From the NCBI GenBank assembly GCA_015066515.1, contig SVOH01000007.1:1-64000 (forward strand): a stretch of DNA of 64,000 nt. The letters are read 5' to 3'. The notes beneath the pieces were generated by a model that was not told the DNA's origin, searched no databases, and saw nothing but the letters and a program-made list of their open reading frames with translations. Both the position numbers and the translations under genes were made by a program. This DNA is from Oscillospiraceae bacterium (GTDB taxonomy: Bacteria > Bacillota > Clostridia > Oscillospirales > Acutalibacteraceae). Each line of letters begins with the position of its first letter. Position 1 is the first letter of the stretch. Positions 1 through 7,138 of this stretch are shown in pieces.

Positions 1-885
1 CCTATGGAGGAGGAACTATCCACACTCCGAGGAAAAATTGATGTGCAGGAAAGCATAAATAGGCTCTCGATGCAACGAAAGCAGTTGGTGTGTTCGTATG
101 ATGAGTATTCTACCGACGACATCTTCAATCAAATTTTGAACTACACAATCGCAGCATTGATAAAAAATCCTAACGTGGACATATCAATCAAAAGGCAATT
201 AAAGAAACAAAAAATGTTTTTTGCCGGAATTGGCGAAACGGCACCAACTCTATCCAATAGGAAAAAACTTGTTTTCAATAGAAATAATGTGACCTATAAA
301 CTGCTGATTCGTGTTGCCATTATGCTGTATGATAATACCACAGTTAATGAGGAAGATGGCAAGGAAACCTTCAAAGATTTCTTCAGACAAGAGCATATGC
401 AAAAAGTGTATGAGAAATTTCTGCTCAATTTCTATGCAGCACATCTTGATAAAACAAAATATCGTGTACACGCACCCAAGTTTGTGTGGTTAAAATCTTC
501 AGTGGAGGATATTTTTGACGATTATGAGGATGCTGGCGATTATATGCCCGAATTGCGAAGCGATATTGTAATAGAAAACAAGGAAAGCGGAATTCAGTTT
601 ATCATTGATGCCAAGTACTATAGGGAAGCAATGGTGAAATCTCATCACAGTGATGCGGAGAAATTTAGGCGCGACCATATTTCGCAGGTAATGACATATA
701 TGATAAACAGCACATTCCCTGGGACAAAGAGAGGCGCATTGCTATACCCAACGGTCTGCAGAGTTATAGATAGCAAGCGAAATATCGCAACAGGTATGGT
801 TTTCTTCAAGGGTATTAATCTTGATGCTGATTGGAGAGATATAGAGGCCGAACTGTTGAAGTTTGCAAAAATAGCTGATTTATAA
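1..885 (+). CDS. mcrC: McrC-type restriction endonuclease subunit, C-terminal part (5' end outside window)
   Basis: This is the nuclease partner of the McrB AAA+ GTPase in methylation-dependent (type IV) restriction, or of a LlaJI-like system. An early L-x-G-x-I-D segment and the SYDEYSTDDIFNQIL stretch are typical of the middle of McrC. The PD-(D/E)xK core is visible as RSDIVIEN followed by FIIDAKYY. The frame is open to the first base of the window, and the family normally has roughly 100 more N-terminal residues, so the ATG at base 4 is probably internal. McrB would be expected upstream, out of view. A strong hairpin with a T-run follows the stop codon. Family call good; specificity unknown. 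Confidence 0.8.
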   Translation, partial: PMEEELSTLRGKIDVQESINRLSMQRKQLVCSYDEYSTDDIFNQILNYTIAALIKNPNVDISIKRQLKKQKMFFAGIGETAPTLSNRKKLVFNRNNVTYKLLIRVAIMLYDNTTVNEEDGKETFKDFFRQEHMQKVYEKFLLNFYAAHLDKTKYRVHAPKFVWLKSSVEDIFDDYEDAGDYMPELRSDIVIENKESGIQFIIDAKYYREAMVKSHHSDAEKFRRDHISQVMTYMINSTFPGTKRGALLYPTVCRVIDSKRNIATGMVFFKGINLDADWRDIEAELLKFAKIADL

Positions 886-891
886 GTACAT

Positions 892-932
892 AAAGACTTC
901 CAAGGTCACGAGGCTTTGGAAGTCTTTTTTTG
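892..932 (+). terminator. Intrinsic terminator of mcrC
   Basis: AAAGACTTCCAA and TTGGAAGTCTTT form a 12-bp stem, followed by a run of T, seven bases after the mcrC stop codon. Confidence 0.85.
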
Positions 933-933
933 T

Positions 934-1081
934 AATGACACTTTATATTTTTCCAATGAAACTTTATTTTCTCAATGACACTTTATCAATTTAAGAGTGT
1001 CATTGTAATTTTCACTCAAAACAAAAAAGGCTCTTGAACACCCGTAAAAACGAGTATTCAAGAGCCACAATGACACTTTAT
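934..1081. repeat. Four copies of AATGACACTTTAT in a gene-free spacer
   Basis: Copies start at 934, 955 (one mismatch, AATGAAACTTTAT), 974 and 1069. The third copy is opposed by AGTGTCATT at 996-1004, giving a 9-bp inverted repeat. Between copies three and four lies a 10-bp hairpin, GGCTCTTGAA/TTCAAGAGCC (1029-1066). No coding frame is seen in 886-1184. Multiple short repeats of this kind resemble the ends of some insertion sequences (IS21-like ends come to mind), but no transposase is visible, so this is called only a repeat cluster. Confidence 0.7.
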
Positions 1082-1127
1082 GAAATTACCCCAAAGCCGA
1101 AAAGCCTTTGATTTCAAGGGGTTTTAG

Positions 1128-1181
1128 CAAAAAGATAAGCACGATAGTTGCAACCTTAATGGTATCCAAACTATCGTGCTT
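1128..1181 (-). terminator. Terminator of tRNA-Pro
   Basis: AAGCACGATAGTT (1137-1149) and AACTATCGTGCTT (1169-1181) form a perfect 13-bp stem immediately 3' of the tRNA. On the minus strand it is followed by TCTTTTT. Confidence 0.8.
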
Positions 1182-1184
1182 ATT

Positions 1185-1260
1185 TGGTCCGAGTGACAGG
1201 ACTTGAACCTGCGGCCTCTTGACCCCCAGTCAAGCACGCTACCAGCTGCGCCACACCCGG
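1185..1260 (-). tRNA. tRNA-Pro (anticodon GGG)
   Basis: Read on the minus strand, a complete cloverleaf is visible. The acceptor stem CCGGGTG/CACTCGG pairs over 7 bp with one G-T pair. The anticodon arm is CTTGA-CTGGGGG-TCAAG with GGG at positions 34-36. The T arm contains GGTTCAAGTCC, and CCA is encoded after discriminator A. It is separated from ptsH by a hairpin and sits at the border with the McrC region, a position compatible with island integration beside a tRNA. Confidence 0.95.
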
Positions 1261-1287
1261 ATAAAAATTTTAATAAAATAAGCTTTA

Positions 1288-1345
1288 GACAATCAATTTG
1301 CCTGACCGAACAATTATATAACGGTCAGGCAAAATTGTCAACTGT
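1288..1345. terminator. Long stem-loop between ptsH and tRNA-Pro
   Basis: TTTGCCTGACCG (1297-1308) pairs with CGGTCAGGCAAA (1322-1333), and GACAAT/ATTGTC flank the stem. T-rich tracts lie on both sides, so it can terminate ptsH on the minus strand and possibly transcripts from the other side. Confidence 0.7.
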
Positions 1346-1360
1346 TTTTTTAACTAAAGA

Positions 1361-1624
1361 TTAATCGGCAAAGCCTGATTCTACAAGAGCTACAAGACCA
1401 GCCATTGCGTCAGCTTCGTCGCTGCCATCGCATATGATTTTAATGCTTGTGCCGCCAATTATACCGAGTGAAAGAACGCCAAGTAAACTTTTAGCATTTA
1501 CCTTTCTTTCGTCCTTTTCAACCCAGATAGATGACTTAAATTCATTTGCTTTCTGAATGAAGAAGGTTGCAGGGCGGGCATGAAGACCAACTTGATTTTG
1601 AATAACTACGTCTTTAACACACAT
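1361..1624 (-). CDS. ptsH: HPr, phosphocarrier protein of the PTS
   Basis: HPr relays phosphate from enzyme I to sugar-specific EIIA proteins and, in low-GC Gram-positives, is a catabolite-repression signal when phosphorylated on Ser46. The 87 residues match full family length. His15 lies in GLHARPA (phosphorylation by enzyme I) and Ser46 in KSLLGVLSLG (HPr kinase site). Presence of His15 separates it from Crh, which lacks it. A GAGGAG ribosome site lies upstream of the ATG. No enzyme I gene is adjacent; the gene has its own promoter and terminator and appears monocistronic. Confidence 0.95.
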   Translation of the reverse strand: MCVKDVVIQNQVGLHARPATFFIQKANEFKSSIWVEKDERKVNAKSLLGVLSLGIIGGTSIKIICDGSDEADAMAGLVALVESGFAD

Positions 1625-1696
1625 TTTAAAAAACTCCTCGAAAAGTAAATGTTTTATTTAGCGTATAACATACATATATATGCTTGCTACTTTGCT

Positions 1697-1724
1697 ATTA
1701 TACCACATTTAATGCAACAGTCAA
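1697..1724 (-). promoter_or_regulatory. Sigma-A-type promoter of ptsH
   Basis: On the minus strand TTGACT and TATAAT are separated by 16 bp, giving a leader of roughly 65-70 nt to the HPr start codon. Confidence 0.75.
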
Positions 1725-1802
1725 TCGTTTGTTAAAAAGTTCTAATATTTATCCAACATTATAGACAATTTGAATGTCAAATTTGTTGAAAATGATAATA
1801 TT

Positions 1803-2549
1803 TTATTTACTCTTTTTCTTTTTTTCGGGTTCTAATCCTAAAAGTTTTCGGTCACGCTTATCTAATTCTATCTTTTCAAACATTTCGGGACGCAGTTCGC
1901 GTGTTATTTCAAGCGACTGCTTACGTCGCCATTTTTCAATTTCGGCATGATGTCCCGAAAGTAAAACATCAGGGACCTCGCGTTCTTTCCAAACGGCAGG
2001 TCTGGTATATTGCGGGTATTCAAGCAGGCCCGAAAAATGACTCTCGTCCTCAAAGCAGATATCGTCGCTAAGCACACCCGGAAGCATTCTGCAAACGGCA
2101 TCTGCGAGGCAAAGGGCAGGTAATTCTCCGCCTGTAAGTACAAAGTCACCTATAGATATTTGCTCGTCAACTATTTCTTCGAGCACACGTTCGTCAACAC
2201 CTTCATAATGTCCGCAAAGCAAAACAATACGATCAAGCTTTGAAAACTCGATAACCTTTTGCTGTGTGAGTGTTTCGCCTTTTGGTGAAAGGTATATTAG
2301 ATGCGGCTTGGGGTCTTTCTCACTATAAAGGCTCTTATAGCAATTATAAATTGGTTCGGCTGCCATAATCATTCCCATACCGCCGCCATAGGGCATATCA
2401 TCAACTTTTTTGTGCTTGTTATTTGCAAAATCACGAATATTGTGGCATTCAAGCTCTACCTTGTTGGCTTTTCTTGCTCTGCCAATAATGCTTTCATTTA
2501 GCACAGTTTCGCACATTTCGGGGAATAGGGTAAGTATATCAATCTTCAT
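1803..2549 (-). CDS. trmD: tRNA (guanine37-N1)-methyltransferase TrmD
   Basis: TrmD uses S-adenosylmethionine to methylate G37 next to the anticodon, preventing +1 frameshifting. The knotted SPOUT-fold signatures are visible as LLCGHYEGVDERVLE and SIGDFVLTGGELPAL, and the N-terminus MKIDILTLFPEM is typical. The ORF track begins at an upstream TTG (2555); the ATG at 2549, with AAAGGGG about 10 nt ahead, is preferred and gives 248 residues. It overlaps the end of rimM by 11 nt, implying translational coupling, and is the last gene of the ylxM-ffh-rpsP-khpA-rimM-trmD operon. The lysine-rich tail is ordinary. Confidence 0.97.
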   Translation of the reverse strand: MKIDILTLFPEMCETVLNESIIGRARKANKVELECHNIRDFANNKHKKVDDMPYGGGMGMIMAAEPIYNCYKSLYSEKDPKPHLIYLSPKGETLTQQKVIEFSKLDRIVLLCGHYEGVDERVLEEIVDEQISIGDFVLTGGELPALCLADAVCRMLPGVLSDDICFEDESHFSGLLEYPQYTRPAVWKEREVPDVLLSGHHAEIEKWRRKQSLEITRELRPEMFEKIELDKRDRKLLGLEPEKKKKSK

Positions 2550-3051
2550 TGTCAAAAATCCCCTTTAAAGGTCTAATTGTAATAATATCGTTATCGATAT
2601 TAACATCTACAATAACATCGCTTATTGCAGGAACAAGATATTCTTTTTCGCCTGATTTAATGTGCCATACATCGTTAGCGCCTGTGGGTGAAACGTCGGT
2701 CAAAGTGCCAAGCAACACATTGGTATCGGCATCAAAAACCTGAGCACCGATAATTTCACTCACAAAATATCTTCCATCAGGAAGCTTTGCATCGGCACGC
2801 TTAATATAAAGAACTTGGTTTCTAAGTTTTTCGGCATCTTCGATTGTGTCAATGCCATCAACGGCGGCGATTACTACATTACCGTGAGGAGTAATTTTGT
2901 TCATTTTGATTTTGGCTTTACCGTTATCCAAGTAAAAATTTTTAAACTTAGTCAAAAATTCGCCGTCATCGCTCCAAGGTTGAATGCGTACCATTCCGCG
3001 AACACCGTGAGTGCCTACGAATTTTCCGATTTCTAAAAATTCCTTTTTCAT
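2539..3051 (-). CDS. rimM: 16S rRNA processing protein RimM
   Basis: RimM is an assembly factor for the 30S head, binding ribosomal protein S19. The N-terminal RimM beta-barrel (IGKFVGTHGVRGMVRI) is followed by a PRC-barrel-like half (YFVSEIIGAQVFD, later EYLVPAISDVIVDV). The 170-residue length is normal. The ATG has an AAAGGTG site. It is separated from khpA by two hairpins, one followed by TTTTT, so rimM-trmD expression may be lower than that of the upstream ribosomal genes. Confidence 0.96.
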   Translation of the reverse strand: MKKEFLEIGKFVGTHGVRGMVRIQPWSDDGEFLTKFKNFYLDNGKAKIKMNKITPHGNVVIAAVDGIDTIEDAEKLRNQVLYIKRADAKLPDGRYFVSEIIGAQVFDADTNVLLGTLTDVSPTGANDVWHIKSGEKEYLVPAISDVIVDVNIDNDIITIRPLKGIFDNED

Positions 3052-3074
3052 TTTTTCACCTTTATATTATATGT

Positions 3075-3129
3075 AAAAACCCCCGAAAATGCGGGGGTTT
3101 GGTTTTCTTTGGGTAGCCTGATGGCTACC
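3075..3129 (-). promoter_or_regulatory. Two hairpins inside the operon between khpA and rimM
   Basis: On the minus strand a GGTAGCC-TGAT-GGCTACC hairpin (3112-3129) is followed by an AACCCCCG/CGGGGGTT hairpin with a TTTTT tail (3075-3100). The second has the form of an intrinsic terminator or partial attenuator located before rimM. Confidence 0.6.
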
Positions 3130-3135
3130 GTGAAA

Positions 3136-3369
3136 TTAGTCGATTTCTACAACAATTTTTTCGTGATTTTGGTTAGCAGCAGCGCGCATAACAGTGCGTA
3201 TTGCCTTGGCAATTCTGCCTTGCTTGCCTATTACTCTACCCATATCGTCCTCAGCTACGTTGAGGTGATAAACAATCACGCCTTCTTCGTTGGGTTCGTC
3301 AACCGTTACATTTACTGCGTCAGGATTTTCTACAAGCCCTGATGCAATAGTAATAAGAAGTTCTTTCAT
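3136..3369 (-). CDS. khpA: KH-domain RNA-binding protein KhpA
   Basis: A small single-KH protein that in other Firmicutes forms a complex with KhpB/Jag and binds RNA, with effects on cell elongation and division. The 77 residues consist of one KH fold with the GxxG loop seen in RVIGKQGRIAKAIRTV. It lies in its conserved place between rpsP and rimM, 23 nt after rpsP. Nothing unusual is seen in the protein itself. Confidence 0.93.
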   Translation of the reverse strand: MKELLITIASGLVENPDAVNVTVDEPNEEGVIVYHLNVAEDDMGRVIGKQGRIAKAIRTVMRAAANQNHEKIVVEID

Positions 3370-3392
3370 TGTAATAACTCCAAATTTTAAAA

Positions 3393-3635
3393 TTAAAGAA
3401 TGCCGTTTTTCTTAAGCAAAGCCTTAACGGTATCGGTTGGCTGAGCACCGTTGCCAATCCATTTTTTTGCTGCTTCAGCATCAATGTTTACGATTGCTGG
3501 CTCTTTTGTAGGATCAAAGTAACCAATTTCTTCAATGAAACGGCCATCACGTGGGTAACGTGAATCTGCAACTACAACACGATAGAAAGGAGCCTTCTTA
3601 GCACCCATTCTGCGAAGTCTGATTTTTACTGCCAT
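3393..3635 (-). CDS. rpsP: 30S ribosomal protein bS16
   Basis: A structural protein of the small subunit needed for 30S assembly. The N-terminus [31 protein letters not shown] is the classic bS16 signature; 80 residues is normal. A GGAGGTGCA ribosome site precedes the ATG. It sits 54 nt after ffh in the SRP operon, the usual arrangement in Firmicutes. Confidence 0.98.
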   Translation of the reverse strand: MAVKIRLRRMGAKKAPFYRVVVADSRYPRDGRFIEEIGYFDPTKEPAIVNIDAEAAKKWIGNGAQPTDTVKALLKKNGIL

Positions 3636-3689
3636 TTTACTGCACCTCCAGATTTAAAAATAAATATATTTATTTAAAAGAGAAAACTC

Positions 3690-5036
3690 TTAAAAACCTA
3701 AATTATTAAATTGATTAGGATTAAATCCACGCATCATACGCTTTTTGCCCTTACCATTCATTTGCTTGAACATTTTTTTCATTTGTTCGTATTGCTTGAT
3801 AAGGCGGTTAACATCTTCAACCGTTTGTCCGCAACCTGCGGCAATGCGACGACGACGAGAAGCGTTTAGTATTTCGGGCTTGCGGCGTTCTTTTGCTGTC
3901 ATAGATTGAATAATAGCCTCTACGCGAAGCATCTGTCTATCGTCAACATCAACATCACGAAGCTGTTTTTCCATACCCGGAAGCATAGAAAGTACACTCT
4001 TTAAACTGCCCATTTTTTTAATTTGTTGGAACTGGTCTAACAAATCATTCATATCAAAGCGGTTTTCAGCAAGTTTTTGTGCCGCTTCCTCCGCCTTTTT
4101 TTGATCAAGTTGTTGCTCGGCACGCTCTATTAGAGATAGCATATCGCCCATACCAAGTATACGGCTAGCCATCCTTTCAGGATGAAATTCCTCAAGCTCT
4201 GAAAGCTTTTCGCCAACGCCCGCAAACATAATCGGCTTGCCTGTAACAGCCTTTACCGAAAGCGCCGCACCGCCACGGGTGTCACCATCAAGCTTGGTAA
4301 GAATAATACCGTCTATTTCAAGTATATCATTAAAGGCTTTTGCAATGTTTACTGCATCCTGACCTATCATAGAGTCAACAACAAGTAATATGTTATTAAC
4401 CTCTACACATTCAGTAATGCGTTTAAGCTCTTGCATAAGCTCTTCGTCAACGTGCAAACGACCTGCGGTATCAAGAATAACAAAGTCGTGACCATAGTCG
4501 CGAGCATATTTTATAGCCTCGGTGGCTATTTTCTCTGGTCTTTCGGTACCCATCTGGAAAACGGGAGTCTCAACCTGAGAGCCCACAACCTTTAACTGCT
4601 CGATTGCAGCAGGGCGGTATATATCACAAGCGACAAGCATAGGTCTATGACCTTTTGACTTGAGGTATTTTGCCAATTTGGCACTATGGGTCGTTTTACC
4701 TGAACCCTGAAGACCACACATCATAATTACTGTTGGAATTTTTGATGCAATTTTGAGACGTGCCTGCTCACTGCCCATTAAGGCGATAAGCTCTTCGTTA
4801 ACAATTTTTATAACCATCTGCGGTGCAGTAAGGCTTTCCATTACGTTTGCACCAATGCATTTTTCAGTAACAGTGGTGGTGAACTGCTTGGCTACTTTGT
4901 AGTTAACATCGGCTTCAAGAAGTGCGAGTCGCACCTCGCGCATAGCGTCTTTAACATCGCTTTCGGTTAGTCGACCTTTACTGCGTAGCTTTTTAAAAAC
5001 GCTGTTTATCTTATCTGTAAGACTTGAAAATGCCAA
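3690..5036 (-). CDS. ffh: Signal recognition particle GTPase Ffh
   Basis: Ffh binds 4.5S/6S RNA and signal sequences of nascent membrane and secreted proteins and docks with FtsY. The N domain (about residues 1-85) is followed by the G domain with P-loop GLQGSGKTTHSAKLA, DTAGR and TKLDGD. A methionine-rich M domain follows, including MKKMFKQMNGKGKKRMMRG. The 448 residues match the family. ylxM ends 16 nt upstream, so the two are coupled. The SRP RNA gene is not in this window. Confidence 0.98.
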   Translation of the reverse strand: MAFSSLTDKINSVFKKLRSKGRLTESDVKDAMREVRLALLEADVNYKVAKQFTTTVTEKCIGANVMESLTAPQMVIKIVNEELIALMGSEQARLKIASKIPTVIMMCGLQGSGKTTHSAKLAKYLKSKGHRPMLVACDIYRPAAIEQLKVVGSQVETPVFQMGTERPEKIATEAIKYARDYGHDFVILDTAGRLHVDEELMQELKRITECVEVNNILLVVDSMIGQDAVNIAKAFNDILEIDGIILTKLDGDTRGGAALSVKAVTGKPIMFAGVGEKLSELEEFHPERMASRILGMGDMLSLIERAEQQLDQKKAEEAAQKLAENRFDMNDLLDQFQQIKKMGSLKSVLSMLPGMEKQLRDVDVDDRQMLRVEAIIQSMTAKERRKPEILNASRRRRIAAGCGQTVEDVNRLIKQYEQMKKMFKQMNGKGKKRMMRGFNPNQFNNLGF

Positions 5037-5052
5037 GAGTGTTCACCTGCCT

Positions 5053-5358
5053 TTAAAATCTATTTGCAATATCTTTTATAATGCTTAGCTTGTCTGTGTC
5101 AGATTCGTTGCTTTCTAAGGTCGCCTGTAGTGCAAGAACATTTTGACACCAGCCGCATTCTTCCTCATATTTTTTAAGTTGAAACTCGCCGCGTTTTATA
5201 AGGTCACGTACACCTTGGCGGGTAATAGCCTCGTTTTCGGCGATTTCGCTAAGCGATAAATCTTCATTATAATAATGATGTAAAAGATTGCGTTGTTTTT
5301 CGCTTAAGAATGGACCATAAAAATCCAATAGGGTACTTATGCTTAAGTCTTTTGCCAT
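5053..5358 (-). CDS. ylxM: YlxM/p13-like HTH protein, SRP-associated
   Basis: A small sigma-70-region-4-like helix-turn-helix protein regularly encoded before ffh. In Streptococcus a YlxM homologue interacts with SRP components. The HTH is seen in LSLSEIAENEAITRQGVRDLIKRGE (about residues 33-58). The 101 residues have a charged C-terminal tail. The ATG is preceded by AAGGGGTG, which lies directly after a 7-bp hairpin in the short leader. First gene of the operon, transcribed from a consensus promoter. Confidence 0.9.
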   Translation of the reverse strand: MAKDLSISTLLDFYGPFLSEKQRNLLHHYYNEDLSLSEIAENEAITRQGVRDLIKRGEFQLKKYEEECGWCQNVLALQATLESNESDTDKLSIIKDIANRF

Positions 5359-5365
5359 TATTTCG

Positions 5366-5402
5366 CACCCCTTGTAAAGTTTTTTGCTTTACAGCAAGGG
5401 TG
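5366..5402 (-). promoter_or_regulatory. 5' leader hairpin next to the ylxM ribosome site
   Basis: TGTAAAG/CTTTACA form a 7-bp stem at the very 5' end of the predicted mRNA, abutting AAGGGGTG. Flanking CACCC/GGGTG could lengthen the stem and cover the ribosome site if transcription starts far enough upstream. Confidence 0.45.
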
Positions 5403-5431
5403 ATTATAACACAACAAACTCCAACTGTCAA
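5403..5431 (-). promoter_or_regulatory. Consensus sigma-A promoter of the ylxM-ffh-rpsP-khpA-rimM-trmD operon
   Basis: On the minus strand a perfect TTGACA and a perfect TATAAT are separated by 17 bp. It lies between two divergent genes and suggests strong constitutive expression. Confidence 0.88.
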
Positions 5432-5455
5432 GTTTTTTTCTTTACATTTTTTGTG

Positions 5456-5484
5456 TTGAAAAAAACACGCATACAATATATAAT
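5456..5484 (+). promoter_or_regulatory. Promoter of the oligopeptide-binding lipoprotein gene
   Basis: TTGAAA and TATAAT with 17-bp spacing. The predicted leader is only about 10 nt and holds a GGTGA ribosome site. Confidence 0.7.
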
Positions 5485-5500
5485 AATAAGCGGTGATTTT

Positions 5501-6982
5501 ATGATGAATTTTAAGAAAATAATTTCCGCAGCCTTGTGTATCGTTTTAATGTTAGGTGTATTTTGCGGTTGCGGCGAAAAATATAGGGACGCTATCATTT
5601 ATTTCGAGTTTTTAGAAAGACCGCAAACCTTAGATCCGCAAACGGCTCAAAGCGACAGCGAGCTACTTATTGTGCGTAATATTTATGAAGGATTAATGCG
5701 TGAAACAAGCGACGGTAAAATAGTGGGTGGTGTAAGTGAAAGTTATTCTTATGAAAACCTTATATACACATTTAAGCTAAAAGATGACGCTTTTTGGAGT
5801 AATGGGGAAAAGGTTACGGCATACGATTTTGAATATGCATTTCGCCGTGCTGTAAATCCCAAAATAAAGGCGCCGTTTGCAAATCGCCTGTTTAGTATAA
5901 CAAATGCCGAGGCCATAAATGTCGGGAATGCAGATGTGTCAACACTAGGTGTTAAGGCGGTTGACAATACTACTCTTACAATTACTATGTGTAGGGAAGA
6001 CGAGTCTTTTTTAAAAACACTTACCACCTCGGTATGTATGCCGTGTAATGAACAGTTCTTTGAAGAAAGTATTGGTAAATACGGACTTGATGCCAAGTGT
6101 ATTATTTCTAACGGCAGTTACAGACTTACTAAATGGAATAAAGAGGATTTTGGTATAAGAATTTATAAAAATGAGGAATATAACGGCATATTCGACGCAC
6201 AAAATGCCGCTGTGTTTATCAGTTGCGTAGAAAATGAGAAGCAATCACTTCGTCTAACCGACGGTAGTAGCGATATTGCATTTGTTTCGGGCGAAGAATT
6301 AAGTGCGGTAAAGAATGCCGGCTTTACCACACAAAGCGTTCAAAATATTTGTTGGTTAATGACTATCGGTCGTAATTTTTCAGCCGATGCAAGACGAGCC
6401 TTTGCAATGGCTTTTAGTACTGACGTTTTTGAAAAAGCGTTGCCAAACGGATTTACGGCAGCCAAATCAATATATCCTGAAACTCTTGGTATAAATACCG
6501 ATAATATAGGAATTACACCCTACAATATTGACGAGGCAAAATCGGTTATGTCGTCGCAAATTGCTTCTATGGACGATAAAAAATTTCCGCAAGCAACGCT
6601 TTATTATTATAACGATTATGGCGTAAAAGAACTTTCCACCGCAATTGTGGGTCATTGGCAACAAAACTTGAGCACATTTATAAATATAGAGGCTTCCGAT
6701 AATCTTGATGTTTTACAACGTGAAATATCTGATAGCACACTAAGCTTTTCGCTTTTTCCAATAACAGCTAAAAGCGATAGCTTTGAAGAATATGCCCAAA
6801 TTTTTAGTGCTGTCAGCACAGCCGCCACACCACACGACTTACAGCAAGAATTGTTGTCAGAATACACTATAATTCCTGTGGCGTATCAAAATACAAGTGT
6901 TACATACATACCGGAATTAGAAAACGTAGTTGTAGGCGATGACAACGGATATATTGACTTTTCGAACATAATTAAACGATAA
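5501..6982 (+). CDS. Oligopeptide ABC transporter substrate-binding lipoprotein (OppA-like)
   Basis: A solute-binding protein of the SBP_bac_5 family, expected to deliver peptides to an ABC importer at the cell surface. The start at 5501 gives MMNFKKIISAALCIVLMLG followed by a lipobox ending FCGC, so it should be a lipoprotein; the 39 residues before this in the ORF track are not credible. Family features include LDPQTAQSDSE, IYEGLMRE, FKLKDDAFWSNGEKVTAYDFEYAFRRAVNP. At 493 residues it is slightly shorter than OppA. No permease or ATPase gene is adjacent, so it is an orphan that must share a transporter encoded elsewhere or act as a sensor. Confidence 0.88.
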   Translation: MMNFKKIISAALCIVLMLGVFCGCGEKYRDAIIYFEFLERPQTLDPQTAQSDSELLIVRNIYEGLMRETSDGKIVGGVSESYSYENLIYTFKLKDDAFWSNGEKVTAYDFEYAFRRAVNPKIKAPFANRLFSITNAEAINVGNADVSTLGVKAVDNTTLTITMCREDESFLKTLTTSVCMPCNEQFFEESIGKYGLDAKCIISNGSYRLTKWNKEDFGIRIYKNEEYNGIFDAQNAAVFISCVENEKQSLRLTDGSSDIAFVSGEELSAVKNAGFTTQSVQNICWLMTIGRNFSADARRAFAMAFSTDVFEKALPNGFTAAKSIYPETLGINTDNIGITPYNIDEAKSVMSSQIASMDDKKFPQATLYYYNDYGVKELSTAIVGHWQQNLSTFINIEASDNLDVLQREISDSTLSFSLFPITAKSDSFEEYAQIFSAVSTAATPHDLQQELLSEYTIIPVAYQNTSVTYIPELENVVVGDDNGYIDFSNIIKR

Positions 6983-7034
6983 AAAACAGATATATTTTTT
7001 ATTGCATTAAGGTATATTATTTTTTAAAAAAGTA

Positions 7035-7063
7035 TTGACTTTTAACTGGGTGGCATATATAAT
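7035..7063 (+). promoter_or_regulatory. Promoter of the cohesin-like surface protein gene
   Basis: TTGACT and TATAAT separated by 17 bp, about 75 nt ahead of the start codon; the leader ends in an AGAAAGGTGA ribosome site. Confidence 0.75.
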
Positions 7064-7138
7064 TGAAATATCAAAATAGTACAAGTGTCTATACATATAA
7101 AATTGTATTGAAGGCTGTACGAAGAAAGGTGATAAAAA

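Noticed and set aside
934-1081. CRISPR-like array from the AATGACACTTTAT copies
   Set aside because: Copies are only 13 bp, unevenly spaced (21, 19, 95 bp), and no cas genes are near.
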